From Pseudeuparius sepicola (Eukaryota; Arthropoda; Insecta; Coleoptera; Anthribidae), in NCBI GenBank assembly GCA_963920635.1, contig OY987298.1, positions 129,403,735-129,467,734 on the forward strand: a DNA stretch of 64,000 bases. Direction: 5' to 3'. Shown here in pieces: positions 23,836 to 35,980 of this stretch (the first letter of the stretch is position 1; each line of letters opens with the position of its first letter). The notes under the pieces are model-generated. The model did no database searches. It saw only the letters and a program-made list of their open reading frames with translations, and was not told where the DNA came from. A program made the position numbers and the translations under genes.

Positions 23836-24918
23836 CCAGAGAACAACCAAGTAAGAGAATACAAACTCGGGGTTGCGGTCATTGTTGTCGCTCAGCCAGC
23901 GGCCGCCATTACTTTGGAGGAGAAGTCACTCCCCTATTTAAATAAAATTGAAATAGATGGTTCAGGTCTGTAACGTAAAAATTAAACGGAATGTATTTAG
24001 AAAAACATAAAACTGGAAGAAACAATATTACATTAGAAACGAAAGGTGTGTAAGTTTTGAAAAATAGCAATAATATATCCGCTAATATGTAAGTGCCTAC
24101 ATAGGTACAAAGGGATTTTGTAGAAATAAAGCAAAATTATATTTTAAAAAAATTGATTGGTGCTTCCATACAATCATTTTATTTTTATTAATACCTACAT
24201 TTAAAATTTATATTAATAAGGTTTAAGGTATAAAATAGTCTTAACCTAAAATATAATTTAATAAGGTGAGATATTGGATAATTTTCACAAGGGGGTCAAA
24301 TTGTATTTGTATACTCAACGTTAAAATATTTTTTTATTATATTAACTTGTGTAGATAATTTTTCGAAATTATCGTTGAATAAAATTTCCAATTTTGAGAC
24401 AAATATTATAAAATTATTATCGGGCATCATTAAGCTGCCAAAACGTTTAGTACACAAATCCAATTTGACCCCCCCTTATGAAAATTTTCCAATATCTCAC
24501 CTTATTAAATTATATTTTAGGTTAAGACTATTTTATACGTTAAAACTTATTAATAGAAATTTTAAATGTATTAATAAAAATAAAATGATTGTATGGAAGC
24601 ACCAATAAATTTTTTAAACATAATTTTGCTTTCTTTCTACAAAATCCCTTGTACCTATGTAGGCACTATATTAGCGGATATATTATTGCTATTTTTGAAA
24701 CTTACACACCTTTTGTTTCTAATGTAATATTGTTTCATCCAGTTTTATGTTTTTCTAAATACATTCCGTTTAATTTTTACGTTACACACCTGAACCATAC
24801 ATTTCAATTTTATTTAAATACGGGCCTGACTTCTCCTCCAAAGTAATGGCGGCCGCTGGCTGAGCGACAACAATGACCGCACCCCGAGTTTGTATTCTCT
24901 TACTTGGTTGTTCTCTGA
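23836..24918. mobile_element. Foldback element with about 480-bp arms
   Basis: The left arm from AACCAGAGAACAACCAAGTA and the right arm are inverted copies over nearly the whole element, with a short centre near 24350. The outer part of each arm is GC-rich (GCGGCCGCCATTACTTTGG) and the inner part AT-rich. Frames inside are arm sequence. It is non-coding and capable of long dsRNA. Confidence 0.9.
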
Positions 24919-26009
24919 CTAAACAATCATGTCATAATAGCCACTGTTAGGCTGTTTTGTTGCTTAGAAAAACAAAAAACAAAAAAAAAACAAAAACGTG
25001 CAAAATATGGATCGTGGTAGGCGTCGTTACGCATTGCCGATAGCAATTTTCTTGTGCAATTTAAAAATTGTGATATACAAATGTGTGTGCGGAAATTCAA
25101 GCAAATTAATGCTGGTGCTTATGATGTAAATATAAACTTTTCTTAAGATATCTGAAGTGTTAAACAACTGCCTTTTGTAGAATAAAGACTGATTTTCACC
25201 AACAATGCAGCTGAGAGGTAGGTATATATGTGCCAACCTTGATGGCTTACATTAAAACAGAAGCGTCGAGTGACCCGGGTACTAAGGTTAATTTTCTCGA
25301 CGTTTTAAACTTCGAGAAAAAAATTCTTTTCCATTTTTTCTTTAGTAGACCTCCCCCACTGTGTGGTTAAATTTTTTTACATCATGACTGAATCATCCTG
25401 CGTATTTTCAGCCTATTATACTTGATTTCTTAAAGACACAAAGTGTAGCGTAAATTAGGTACTTCTTAAATTTCTTAGGGGATGTGCTAAGAAAAAGCTA
25501 ATGTTATAGTCAACACAAATTTAAAAATTAAGAGAAGCAGTAGTTCTTTGCACAGTATTACGAGTATTTATTCAAATGGAACAGGGTTAGCATTATTACT
25601 TACAGTCACATTTGAACTTTTTTTTCCCGAAATGCGATGTCAAAACGATTTCCCCAATCTGTTGTAAAATTAATTATCTTAAGGGCTTTCAAATATCCTA
25701 AGACTGTTTTCCTTTCCACCCTCTGCATAATCCAATCAATTATTAAGCGGAGGGGCGGCACTACAGTTTAGGGGGCACGTAGTATAACGGAAAAATTAAA
25801 ACTGGGTGCCGGTCCGTATTTTTTCAGGAGTAATATTCCCCGAGTTTAAGAACAGTTGTTTTCTCGCTCGGGCAATTTGCATAGGCCGCCTGTGGAGATC
25901 GTTCGGCCAAATGCTGGTACTCGTTTTCCGAAACCTGCCGCTATTGTTTATTGGAAATAATTTTCTTGGAATTAAGACAATATTTTCTGCTCTTATTTGA
26001 ATATGAAAG
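24919..26009. other. Non-coding; GC-rich island at about 25730-25960
   Basis: Mostly AT-rich. The GC-rich island carries a frame (25806-26000) following a TTTTTTCAG acceptor-like site, but its peptide is hydrophobic and featureless, and I do not call it an exon. Confidence 0.35.
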
Positions 26010-26106
26010 GGGCGGAAAATCAGTGATCGTTAAAATTCATCCAGCGTTTGTTGGTCCTGGAGATCGTAGATCGTACCGTTTCAGCAAAGAAGATAAGAAA
26101 GAATAT
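26010..26106 (+). CDS. Candidate small exon (weak)
   Basis: After an AG at 26008-26009 an open frame encodes a hydrophilic, coding-looking stretch (GGKSVIVKIHPAFVGPGDRR, then SYRFSKEDKKEY) ending at a GT at 26107. Composition and position upstream of the next exon suggest it could belong to the large secreted-protein gene. The donor GTATTG is weak, the incoming phase does not match the signal-peptide exon directly, and the next exon has alternative acceptors. It may be chance. Confidence 0.22.
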
Positions 26107-27372
26107 GTATTGTACCTATTAATTTCACTATACACTACAGTGCAATCTTTTAAATTTGCTTAGACGAATCTGCATCTCGCACATCTCTAAAATTTTCTAG
26201 TATGCTTGGAAAAACTAAAGCAAGCAATTTCTGTCAGAAATTAATAAAGTATTGATAACTGTAGTTTATTTAACCCAACTTTTAAGCTTTTTAATTTTCT
26301 TTTTTTTTTTTCTCAGGCTAGCGCAAAAAATATGTGGCGCTTATAATATTTCTAATAAAAGTGAGCAAAACAGGTAATTTTTTGACGCTATATTCTGCTA
26401 TATTTTAGTAACTTTTTTAAGTGCTAAGAGAGCATCCACTAAAGAGTAGGCTTAAATCAACCAGATTTAATAAAGATACTTTTTCGGTAACTCTTGAAAT
26501 AAAAAAATTACCGAAGAAATTCCGTCAATTTTCGGAATTTTTCAAAATATCTCAGAAGGTAGGCCATAGATCTCGTTTTGGAATGTGAATAGACACCCTG
26601 TATACACTGTGTTTCACTTTTTATGAATAGGCGCACCCACGTATTGCAGGAAAAAAATATTATTTTGAATAGGCCAGCACTATAAACTCAAAATGTGATT
26701 GTTTTGAGGCAATAAATTTAAATATTGTTCATTATCGTGCAACCCTATGTAAAAAATTATTATTTATTTTTCAAAAATATATATTAGCGATTTTTTTATA
26801 AGGATTTTAGTTTTAATAGTATTCAGCGTTATCAAAAAAACATTTAATTAAGCATACCAACTTTTAACAAAATATAATATGAAAGGTTTCATTGACTTTC
26901 CGAGATACGGGCTCTAATTTTTTTAATAAACTATTTTAAAAACTCGATAACTGTTGCCTCTTTCCTTTATTTCCTTTAACCCGTTGAAATTTGTGGCTTC
27001 AATAAATGATTACTAAATTTTTAATAAATTAAACAGCGGGTCATAACGTCGATCCCTTCCTCAATCAACGGTCATAATCAAAAATATTAATGTAATGAAT
27101 TTGTTCAAATTTGACATAAGGGTTTTTTATGTGGCTGAATACGAATCGAAAAAGTTGATTGCGTAGGTATATATTTTTTTTCTGAGATACGAGGGCGTAG
27201 ATGTCACATATTTGGAGGTCGTCAGTCATTAAAGGATATTTTTCATGAATTACGTTAATGACTCTCATAACAACCATTCTTTAAATTTATCTGTCATATG
27301 GGTGCTAGATTTTTACAATATAATCCGAGAGATTTGCTCGAATTAACTGAAATTTCATATTTAGTATTTTAG
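26107..27372. other. AT-rich intron-like DNA
   Basis: No gene or clear repeat pair. An ACACCCTGTATAC motif near 26595 resembles a lone foldback-element tip. The minus-strand frame at 27065-27277 shows no motif. Confidence 0.35.
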
Positions 27373-27532
27373 ACCCAGCCCAAAGCTTCCGAAAGAACTA
27401 AATGAATTCCTTGCCACTGTTCAAGAGCACAAGGGCGACTTTGAACTCATACGTGAAGCAGCGCAAAAAGTAAAAATCAAGAAAGACCACAAAAACGAAG
27501 CAAATAAAGACATTCTAGGATTAAAACAAACG
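27373..27532 (+). CDS. Exon of the large charged secreted-type protein
   Basis: A TATTTTAG acceptor precedes a 53-codon open stretch with strong coding character, including LPKELNEFLATVQEHKGDFE and a Lys-rich tail, ending KQT before GTACAATT. The exon ends in phase 0, exactly what the exon starting at 30201 needs, so the protein reads ...LGLKQT then EGNYLEHK.... With the TTTTAG acceptor it starts with one base of a split codon. A second possible acceptor 13 bases inside (CCCAAAG, exon from 27386) would start in phase 0 and match the signal-peptide exon directly. The donor is not consensus at +4/+5. The peptide is helical and charged with no known domain. Confidence 0.65.
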
Positions 27533-29030
27533 GTACAATTTCAATAATATTTATTTTGATACTATCTCAATGTGCACTGTGATTGCTTATAGGTAAATGT
27601 CATACAACTTTTTAATTTGTAAATGTGAAAATAGTTTTACACAAAACTTCTAGTTCGAGTTCGAGGAAACCGTGGCATCCCAAGATTATGATCTGTATAT
27701 TTTTGCATATTTTCAATTTAACCATTTTTACAATTCCAACGATATAGAGGTGTTATTATACGTTAATATAGCACTTTATAAATTATGCGACCTTGAATCT
27801 TTTTTTTTTCTCACTCAAAATATCTTGGCTATTTTTTAACAGAAAATATTCTTCTTGCTGTTGTTCGAAAACTATGGCCAGAAATGGGAAAAATTCGAAA
27901 TTTTTAAACCGCTAACTTTTTTATTTTTTGACATACCGTAAAAAGTTGTAATGCAAATTTTTTGCAAGAAAAGACAGAATACATATATATTACAATAGTT
28001 TTGTTGTAGGGACTACCGTAAAACTTAGACTTACTTGGGTTTGAAAATTAAGTTAGCTATTTGCAAAAATGTTTAACTATATTATGTATTTTGTAAATCA
28101 CAATGTTCCATTCAATTTGATGTGCACACTTGCCTGTTTGTTCTGTATTTAAAAGTAAAGAAAATATTATTGGTAATTCTTTATGGTTGACATAAGATCT
28201 AGTTACCCATGGAAATAAATGAGTAATGATAGCGTTATGTAATTCTTACTGAATAATTTGAATACTTGAAGTATGAAGCAGCTGAAATGCTGAAGCTAAA
28301 AAGATGAAATGTTGAAGAATGTGGTGTTGTATGTTGTGAAAAGTAGACGAGCATTTATTGTAACGTGCGATATTTTGTTACTGTCAGTTAATTAAGATAA
28401 ATATTGCGTTGGCATTAACATTAATATGTTACATTAATTGGAAAATATTAAGTATTTTTAGTTTATTTTCATGAGCAGAAAAGAATATCTACGAGTTGTG
28501 CATTGTTTTATTATTTAAAATAACAATTCTGGATTAGCTATTCGATACTCCAATAAGAGCACGTAAACCACTTTATTTTTAAATTTTGAAAGCCTTCTGT
28601 GTCTACTTGAATATAATGTCTTGATACTTTTTCCAAATAATTTAATTTTTGATCCTAAGAAACCCCAAATCTAGTCATATGATATGACTCATATCTAATA
28701 GATATTTCAAAACTTATATAATATTTGGATTCTCACAGATATTGCAAACAATTTTTATGTTAAACTTTTTTGTGTACCTAGAAATGTAAATAAAAAAGCT
28801 ACAGCGGTTTAAAAATTTTGAATTTTCTGGATTTTTGGCCATATTTTTCGTAGGGGGTCATGGACCGCAACTTTCATTATGACAAAAGAAGGCCACCCAG
28901 AAGAGCTATCGATCGCTTCCCCCACCGTTTGTTTTCTGCCTAATAATAGCCATGATATTTTGAGTGAGCCACTTATATAGCCACCTTGTAATTAAACTCA
29001 TTTCAATGTATCCTAATTTGTTTCCGATTA
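27533..29030. other. Intron DNA, AT-rich
   Basis: Lies between two in-phase exons. No coding frame or repeat pair was found before the foldback element at 29031. Confidence 0.5.
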
Positions 29031-29904
29031 TACAGGGTGTTCCAGCGGAAACGTAACAGGCTCTGTAACGGCCAGGAAAATGTTTTCTTGGAAGAACGCA
29101 AAAATAGATCAATTTTGTTTGGCAGGGGGACATCTTTTGGCATAAAATTGATAGATCTATCTGCAACTCCCTGAGCAGGGGTTGAACCCCTTCAAAAAAT
29201 GTAAATGGGAAGGGGGTTCATGTCGCACACCTTTGGAAACGTCTCTCAATTCTCTATACACCTGCATTAGATTTTCGAAAATCGATCGACTTTTCAAAAA
29301 GATACACCGAGTAAAATGCAAAACATTTATTTTTAATTATTGCCTGGTATTGTTAAACAATTAAGCCGAAAGTGGTGGTCGGGAGCTGTAAGTTATAGTT
29401 CAGCAACATTATTTTGACGAAAATTTGATAAACGGGAGGAAATTTAAACTTTATTGTAATAAATGCACAAAATGTTGCAATAATGCAATAATAAAGATTT
29501 TGTTCAAAACGCTGCCGAACATTGTGCAACATTTCAGGGGTGATTTGTCGACATTCGTGTATAATACGGAGACGCAGATCTTCTATTGTTTAACAATACC
29601 AGGCAATAATTGACAATGAATGTTTTGCATTTTTCACGCTGTATCTTTCGATCGATTTTTGAAAATCTGATGCAGGTGTGAGAATTGAGAGACATTTCCA
29701 AAGGTGTGCGCCATGAACCCCCTTCCCATTCAAATTTTTTGTAGGGGTTCAACCCCTGCTCAGGGGGTGCAGATAGATCTATCAATTTTATGCCAAAAGA
29801 TGTCCCCCTGCCAAACAAAATTGACCTATTTTTTTCGTTTTTCCAAGAAAAAATTTTCCCGGCCGTTATAGAGCCTGTTACGTTTCCGCTGGAACACCTT
29901 GTAT
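29031..29904. mobile_element. Foldback element inside the host gene's intron
   Basis: Ends TACAGGGTGTTCCAGCGGAA and its inverse. Arms of about 330-400 bases match in inverted order, including GGCAGGGGGACATCTTTTGG and AGCAGGGGTTGAACCCC. It ends about 300 bases upstream of the big exon at 30201. Both-strand small frames are arm sequence. It has no transposase. Confidence 0.9.
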
Positions 29905-30200
29905 AAAAAGTATTGGATATGTAAAAGGGTTTGTGCGTGAATGTTGTTTTCAAATGCCATTTTCTATCGAATTTTAATTCCTGGTAAGTACAAAAAAAAA
30001 ACTTCTAAATAATGAGCGCAAATAAATGCGCAAAACTGAAAGTTTCAAGGTTGCATATTTTGTAAACCCTCCGTACAAAGTTTTATACAGGTGTAGAAAA
30101 CTTCAAATAAGGATGAATCTACAAGTTTCGTATAAAGCTTTTTTAGTCAAAAGGTGACATTAATAACCATCACCACTTCAATATATTTTAATATGTTTAG

Positions 30201-32943
30201 GAAGGCAATTATTTGGAACACAAATACCTACAAAGAAGATGGGCTGATGATCGCCCAAAAAACGATATTTATCCCTACCTGTACGCCAGCCAACCTCACA
30301 AAAACTCCAAATATAACATTAACGAAAAAGAAATTAGAATTGAACCTAGAAGCAAAACTGGGGATACTCAGAGATCTGAGCAAAAGTATCCTGGTCGACG
30401 TTTTGTGGATATTCAGAGAGAAACTAATGACATTGACTACGATGATGATAGGGACACTGTTTTTGGAAATAATAAGTATCAGAATAATCAAAAAAAGTCG
30501 ATAAGGAAGAGAGAAATCGAAATTGACGTAAAAGATGATGGGAAGTTGATCAAAAGAATTCGTGAACAAGATGTCAGTTCTAAATCACTGGTGTTGAACA
30601 TTCATCCTAAAAAAGAAAAAAATGCTATTACAAAACCTGCAAATGTACAGAATCGAAATCAGGAAACAGAGACAATTCAAAAAGATGAAAATGCAAGTGG
30701 TTCTTTAGTCGAAAAATTGAAAGACAGAGAATTCAATAGCAATTTTGAGAATCTATACCGGGAAAATGAAAACTTAAATACAGATAGAAGCTTAGCTGCA
30801 GAAAATATACCAACTCAACTATTTTACCAAGTTACATACCCCGATAAACCTGAATCGTATCCTCTTGAGTTAGAAAATAATTTGCCAGAAAATTTGCAAT
30901 CACAGCAACATAATATCGATTATGAAAATTCAAGAATAGAACCAAGTTTCGAAAGCGATCAGAATATTCCTGTTCAACCATTTCCCACAGAAAATCCAAT
31001 ATATCCTAAATTGGATTTACAGACTGAAACTACAGGTGGTTTCGAAAATGTTCAAAGTGTTGTTTTGGACACAAACAGCAAGTTGCATGAATCTTTTAAT
31101 GTTGAATCTGAACAAAAGCCCGAGAAGAGACAACTATTCGACATGCCAAACTTTGGATTAAATAGTCAAGATATCGATGCCGACATTCCCGCCATGGAGA
31201 ACAGCTTACTTAAGAATGACTTTGGGAGAAGTATTTCGGATTTTGCGTTGCCACAAAACGATTTGGATGTCAGTCCTGAAGAAGGATACCAATTATTGGA
31301 ACAATCGACTACCAAAATATTTACAGAAAATTATGGGGAGGGCCAAGCAATCGTTCAAGAAAGGCATGGAACGCTTACGCTTGGTAGGAAACAAAACTCA
31401 CGCCCAGAAGGTGAATGTGTGGCTCCAGGCGAACAAAGCTTGTCTCCTGGCAGGCCTCTATGTATAGATAACGGGGAAGCAACAATTAAAGAGATGGAAA
31501 GAAAAATTGAAGAGGTGGGTAATAAATTAGAAGCTGGGGGAACACCTGATATAAAAACAGCATTGGTAAGGGAAGAAATGAAAATCCAAGAAGAAGAAAA
31601 CAAAATGCAAAATATGGAGAAGAAAATTGAATGCTTAGAACACGAAATTAAGCAAGATGAAGCTGGTTCTAAGAAATCCAATGAAATAAATGAAGTTGAA
31701 AACAAAATAGAAGAAGAGGAGGATCAAATAAACGAGATTGAAGAAAAACTAGATGATATCGAAAATAAAATGGACGAAGAAAGAGTTCCCTCCGAAGACG
31801 GGGACAAAAGTCAACAAGAAAACCTGAAATGCGAAATTAAGAAAGTGCAAGAAGCCGAAGAAAAAATTGCCATAGAAGCACAGAAAATAGAAGCTCATGA
31901 AAAGCAATTGGCAGAAGCCGTTGGTCAAAGGCAACCTAACAAATTTGCTTTTGAGAACTCACCCAAAATACAAAAAGAAATCGGGGATACAAATATAGCT
32001 TCAGGTATAGCTCATCCACAAAATATTATTCATGAAAACGCAAAAGAAGTGGTAGATGGTAACAAGGAATGCATTGACGAATCTAACTCGGCAAATGATC
32101 TTATTGAGCAATCTGGTGCACGACAAAGAAAAATAGACACGATCGAAATAATAGAAAGTGATGGTCATCCAGGAGATCCAGAAGTCAAATTTTTCACCGA
32201 AAAGAATTTGATTTTAGATGACGTTGTAAAGCGAACTGAACGTGCTTTAGCATTGCCAAATAATCAAAGATACATTGAACGTATTCCCGTAAGAGACGCG
32301 AACGGTAAGATCAGGAAAATTTATGTAATTCATAGGGACGGTCAAGAAAGTAATTCCGATGAAAATGGTAGATCCCCAAGAAGGCATGATAAGAAGAGAA
32401 AAAGGAAGAAAAAGAAACATAAGCACAGACCATCATTCGATGATTACATCGACAACGATTATATCAATAAATTCTATGAAGAAGATCCGAATAACAATTC
32501 GGACACTGACTTAATACCTGCGTTTAAAAGTAGACATTTACAAGCAATGTATAATGCTGATATAGACACTGAAGATTCTGATGACTACGAAGATGATCAA
32601 AATCATGAGTCTGCTGGATTTCAAGTGACCAAACGAACGAATGCAATTGAAGGTGACTATAGCGACGATGAAGAACCTTCTGGAACTAAGAATAGGAAAG
32701 ACAAATTTGCAAAAATTAAAAAGAAATCAGAAAATGAATTTGCAGATCCAGCAGAGACGACAAAGTTTGACGAATATTACGACGACGACGATTTCGGTAA
32801 CAAAAAAACAAAAATGTACCACAAACAGCCTAAAATGCAGTTTAAAGACCACAAGCCTCCATTACATGAGATCTTTGAAGAAACTTTCGGGTTTCATAAT
32901 CCAAGAAATTCTGGTTCGCATCTTCAGAAACGAGCACACCATG
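30201..32943 (+). CDS. Large central exon, charged coiled-coil protein with Lys-Arg sites
   Basis: A single open frame of 914 codons plus one base, bounded by TATGTTTAG and a donor GTAAGG at 32944. It starts in phase 0 with EGNYLEHKYLQRRW; there is no initiator ATG, so it is internal. The protein is Glu/Lys/Asn-rich and almost free of Cys. Residues about 430-575 are a strongly predicted coiled coil of IEEVGNKLE / NKIEEEEDQINEIEEKLDD type. A basic run (KKRKRKKKKHKH, about residue 735) is followed by acidic blocks (DTEDSDDYEDDQ). Lys-Arg pairs recur (PEKR-QLFD, VTKR-TNAI, LQKR-AHHG), resembling convertase sites. With the upstream signal-peptide exon this suggests a secreted precursor; a nuclear or cytoskeletal scaffold is the alternative. 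I do not recognise a family. Codon use is AT-rich. Confidence 0.9.
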
Positions 32944-32999
32944 GTAAGGTTTCATATGATTTTCTTATGTGCTTCTCTTAATGTTGGTCTATACCGTAG

Positions 33000-33667
33000 G
33001 TCATAGCAAAAAAAAGAAGAAATTGGAACCTAAGCCTGAAAATCCGAAACGTATTGAACCTGAAAGGAAAATTGTTAAAGATGAATTCAAGCATTTAAAG
33101 AAATCTAAAAAAATTAAAGTTTCAAAACGTCAACGATCTACACCCAAAAAGGCTACATTCAATGACGCCGCTGAACAACAGAAATTACCAAAATTCGTCA
33201 TTGATGATCGCATCCAACAAGAAAATATTAGAAAAAGATCCCTTGATAACATCAGAAGGTTGCAACGGAGTAATATAGACAAATTTCCTATTTCCACTCG
33301 GAACTTCTTTATAAAACCAGAAAAGGGAGCTGAGCAACCCTATAAAATGGGACTCAAGAGGACGGAATGGAACTCCCAAAAGAAGCGGGCGCAACCATTT
33401 TCTCTAGATCCTGTTTCTATAGTACTTCCCGAATCAGGAGGTTCGACAGATGGTGCCAACAGAATTGAAAAAGGCTCAGACGAACACTCCGAGCCTCTTG
33501 AAAATAGAGAAGTTAAAGCGGCGGCTCCCTCCGCTGGATCGGAAACCGGAACTTCTGAAAGCATAGAAGTTGGGGTCAGTGTAGGAAATGTGTGTGAAGA
33601 AGACAACGCCACTACCCCTGTAGTATTAGAAACAATGCTCGCTATTGTTCCAGACATGCAGTTAGAT
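33000..33667 (+). CDS. Second well-supported exon of the same gene
   Basis: A 56-base intron (32944-32999, GTAAGG...CCGTAG) joins it, the split codon giving Gly. It encodes 222 further codons and ends in phase 0 at donor GTAAGAG. It begins with a Lys-rich block (HSKKKKKLEPKPENPKR), carries more basic pairs (SKRQRS, RKRSLDN, KKRAQPF), then turns acidic and Ser/Gly/Thr-rich with one Cys (VGNVCEEDN). Codon use becomes more GC-rich toward its end. Low-complexity, probably disordered; no domain recognised. Confidence 0.88.
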
Positions 33668-33717
33668 GTAAGAGTTATTTTTTCTTTTGAGCTATTCATC
33701 GATTTATTATATTTTAG

Positions 33718-33948
33718 AATACTTCAGTAGTTTCCACCAACATGCTCAATGACGCTGAGAATACCACAAGTTTAGACGGTTTGAATACAGCTACAGGCCT
33801 ATGTGTAAAAACTTCTTCTCATACAAAACTGGATGACATTATAAATGGATTCTTGCCGTCGAAACTGGTATCGGATATAAAGAACAAGATAAAAGAGATC
33901 CCTAACTTGTCCAAGAGGTTCGAACATGGCTTACTTAAACAATTGAAG
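33718..33948 (+). CDS. Third well-supported exon
   Basis: Joined by a 50-base intron (acceptor ATTATATTTTAG), it encodes 77 codons in phase 0 at both ends. The second half is amphipathic and helical (KLDDIINGFLPSKLVSDIKN, then LSKRFEHGLLKQLK) with another Lys-Arg site. One Cys (TGLCVKT). The donor is GTTTGT at 33949. The next intron is 2 kb and filled with transposon DNA. Confidence 0.85.
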
Positions 33949-34611
33949 GTTTGTATTGTGAATAACAGGATTTTTAGTATCACATAATTAACAATGAAAA
34001 CGTAGCGTTTCATTTTATTAATACAATGACTTAACTTGACATTAGACCATTCCATAAATACACGGTGATTCTTAACATATACGAATAAACTTCGAAAAAT
34101 GTAGCTTTTAGCAAGTAATGACTAATGATAAAAAAAAATTAGTAAGTTTTTTGTTTCCGAAATATACAGGGATATTTAATTTCAAACAAAGTTTAAAAGC
34201 TTTTAACTCACAGTCCCTCCCATTTAGGTAGGTACCTTTTTTTTGTTCATATTAAGTAGATATTGGCGCTTCTTTCATTTTGGAAAACAATTAAGACACG
34301 AGATTTAACACCCTACCTCGGCCTCTACTATCGTAGTTTTTAAACACGCAGTGTCTAGCATCCCGCGCGTCTCGAGCTGTGTTGTGCCTAACTGTACAAT
34401 TGTGCCAAACGTTGCACAATTGATTTATGAAATGCACAGTGTAAATTAAGTAAATTAGCGGAATTTGACTATCCGCGGTTGATCTGAATAAATAAAAGTT
34501 TTAAGGTCTGGTCCTATACAGGACAGCGAGTCTGGATGATGGCCACAGCAGCAGTTGAGTCCACACAACCGGATTGAGAAGAAGAAAAACAGCATTTATA
34601 GGAACCTAACC

Positions 34612-34660
34612 TATTTGTTTTGTATTTGTTTTATTTTGTTTTGTTTTGTTTTGTTTATCT
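34612..34660. repeat. (TTTTG)n simple repeat
   Basis: Several tandem TTTTG units, with variants at the edges. No other function is visible. Confidence 0.85.
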
Positions 34661-34702
34661 AACCTGTTCTGTGATTTTGTGGTTATCTCTTAGCAGAATT
34701 AA

Positions 34703-35196
34703 AGGTGGGTTTATGCCAATGTAACGTAATTTAGCATTAACGTAATGTAAGAGAGAAGTTAAATATATGTTATTCCAATGGGAGTGTTTATGCAGCATAT
34801 TTTAACCTAACGTAATGTATAAGTTAACCAACTTTTAACCTTTGCGTTAAAATTAAAGAAGATCTCAGTTCGCGCATACGTAATTTCATTGCCAACAGTA
34901 AGAAACAAACTGAGAACAAAAACTCCCTAGCACTGGTTGTTTATTATTTAGGATGGTTATGGGTTAGGTTTTGTATTTTTGTGCTGAGGGACGAAGTCCG
35001 ACGTCGCCCGGGGCCTCCGATATTGAAATCGAGGACTAATAGATTTCGTGCGAAATTTTGATTTTGACATTTCCCCTGTTTTTTGGCAGACTTAAATTAT
35101 TAAATAATCCTTGCATAAACGGTATACTAAATTCTTATGTTACGTTACGTTACATTAATATTAAATTACGTTAAATTGTCTTGCCTAAACCCACCT
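34703..35196. mobile_element. piggyBac-like MITE (tentative)
   Basis: Ends AGGTGGGTTTATGCCAA and TTGCCTAAACCCACCT are inverted and lie next to TTAA (left) and TCAA (right), consistent with a TTAA target with one later change. Inner blocks of TAACGTAAT type are also inverted. Length 494 bases, non-coding. TTAA duplication is the mark of piggyBac elements, but the termini are not the usual CCY...GGG, so the assignment is tentative. Confidence 0.5.
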
Positions 35197-35980
35197 TCAA
35201 TCTTGATATTTTGTGACAGACTGGTAGAACTAACAAAACTTCCCACAATTCGCGATAAAATAGGACAAGTTTGCTACAATGCTGCCAAATGCGTAGTAGT
35301 TTAAATAGGAAACATTGTTTGATTTTTTGCATTTCTCAGGTTTGATTTGGATGCTGCTTTGGCCCTTTTTTGTTTGTGTTTAAACAAGGATTTATTTTTT
35401 GTATACCTAAACATGATTGCTGTGCCATTCCGCGCTTCCTTTATAATGCATATTCAATTAATATTTTGATATTTGTGTTTTCCGTTTTTCCTCATAATCC
35501 CTGTATATCTATGTAGGGAACTAAAAAACGTTTACTACTTTTTTATTATTATTTATGCCAACATCTATAATTTCCCAAGTTTATGCGTACCTATAACCTA
35601 TAGATTAAGAATCACCCCGTATATTGATTGTATAAGAAAGAAGAAATCACAGGTTTGTAGAAGAAACATGGTTTATTATTATAACATTATAAACCATAAC
35701 TTGTTATTGTCCAGGCTTTCGATTTTACTTCAGGGCTAAAAATTGGTTATAATATGACTATTATGGTTTATAGATAATAATTATTATCAAAATACTTACA
35801 AATTAATAATGTATCATTATGTTACAATTTCAAAATATCTTGTAAATGCGAATATATTGTATGAAAGAAATTCAATATGGCAATCAGAATAGTCTGTATG
35901 CATTTTCGTTATATTGTATTGATTGTATAGATAGATAATTTTGCATCTATACCACGGCCATTTTCTGTTTCCTCTTTTAG

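Larger units (their letters stand above)
34059..35623. mobile_element. TIR element in the last intron
   Basis: Ends TACACGGTGATTCTTAA (34059) and TTAAGAATCACCCCGTATA (to 35623) are inverted, with one change. No transposase; the interior includes a (TTTTG)n tract and a nested TTAA-flanked element. It occupies most of the 2-kb final intron. Confidence 0.65.

Noticed and set aside
25806..26000. Possible exon after TTTTTTCAG
   Set aside because: Hydrophobic, low-information peptide in a GC-rich island and in a different frame from the better candidate at 26010.
29700..29780. tRNA-like GGGTTCAACCCC block
   Set aside because: It is part of the foldback arms (mirrored at about 29170) and no cloverleaf can be drawn.
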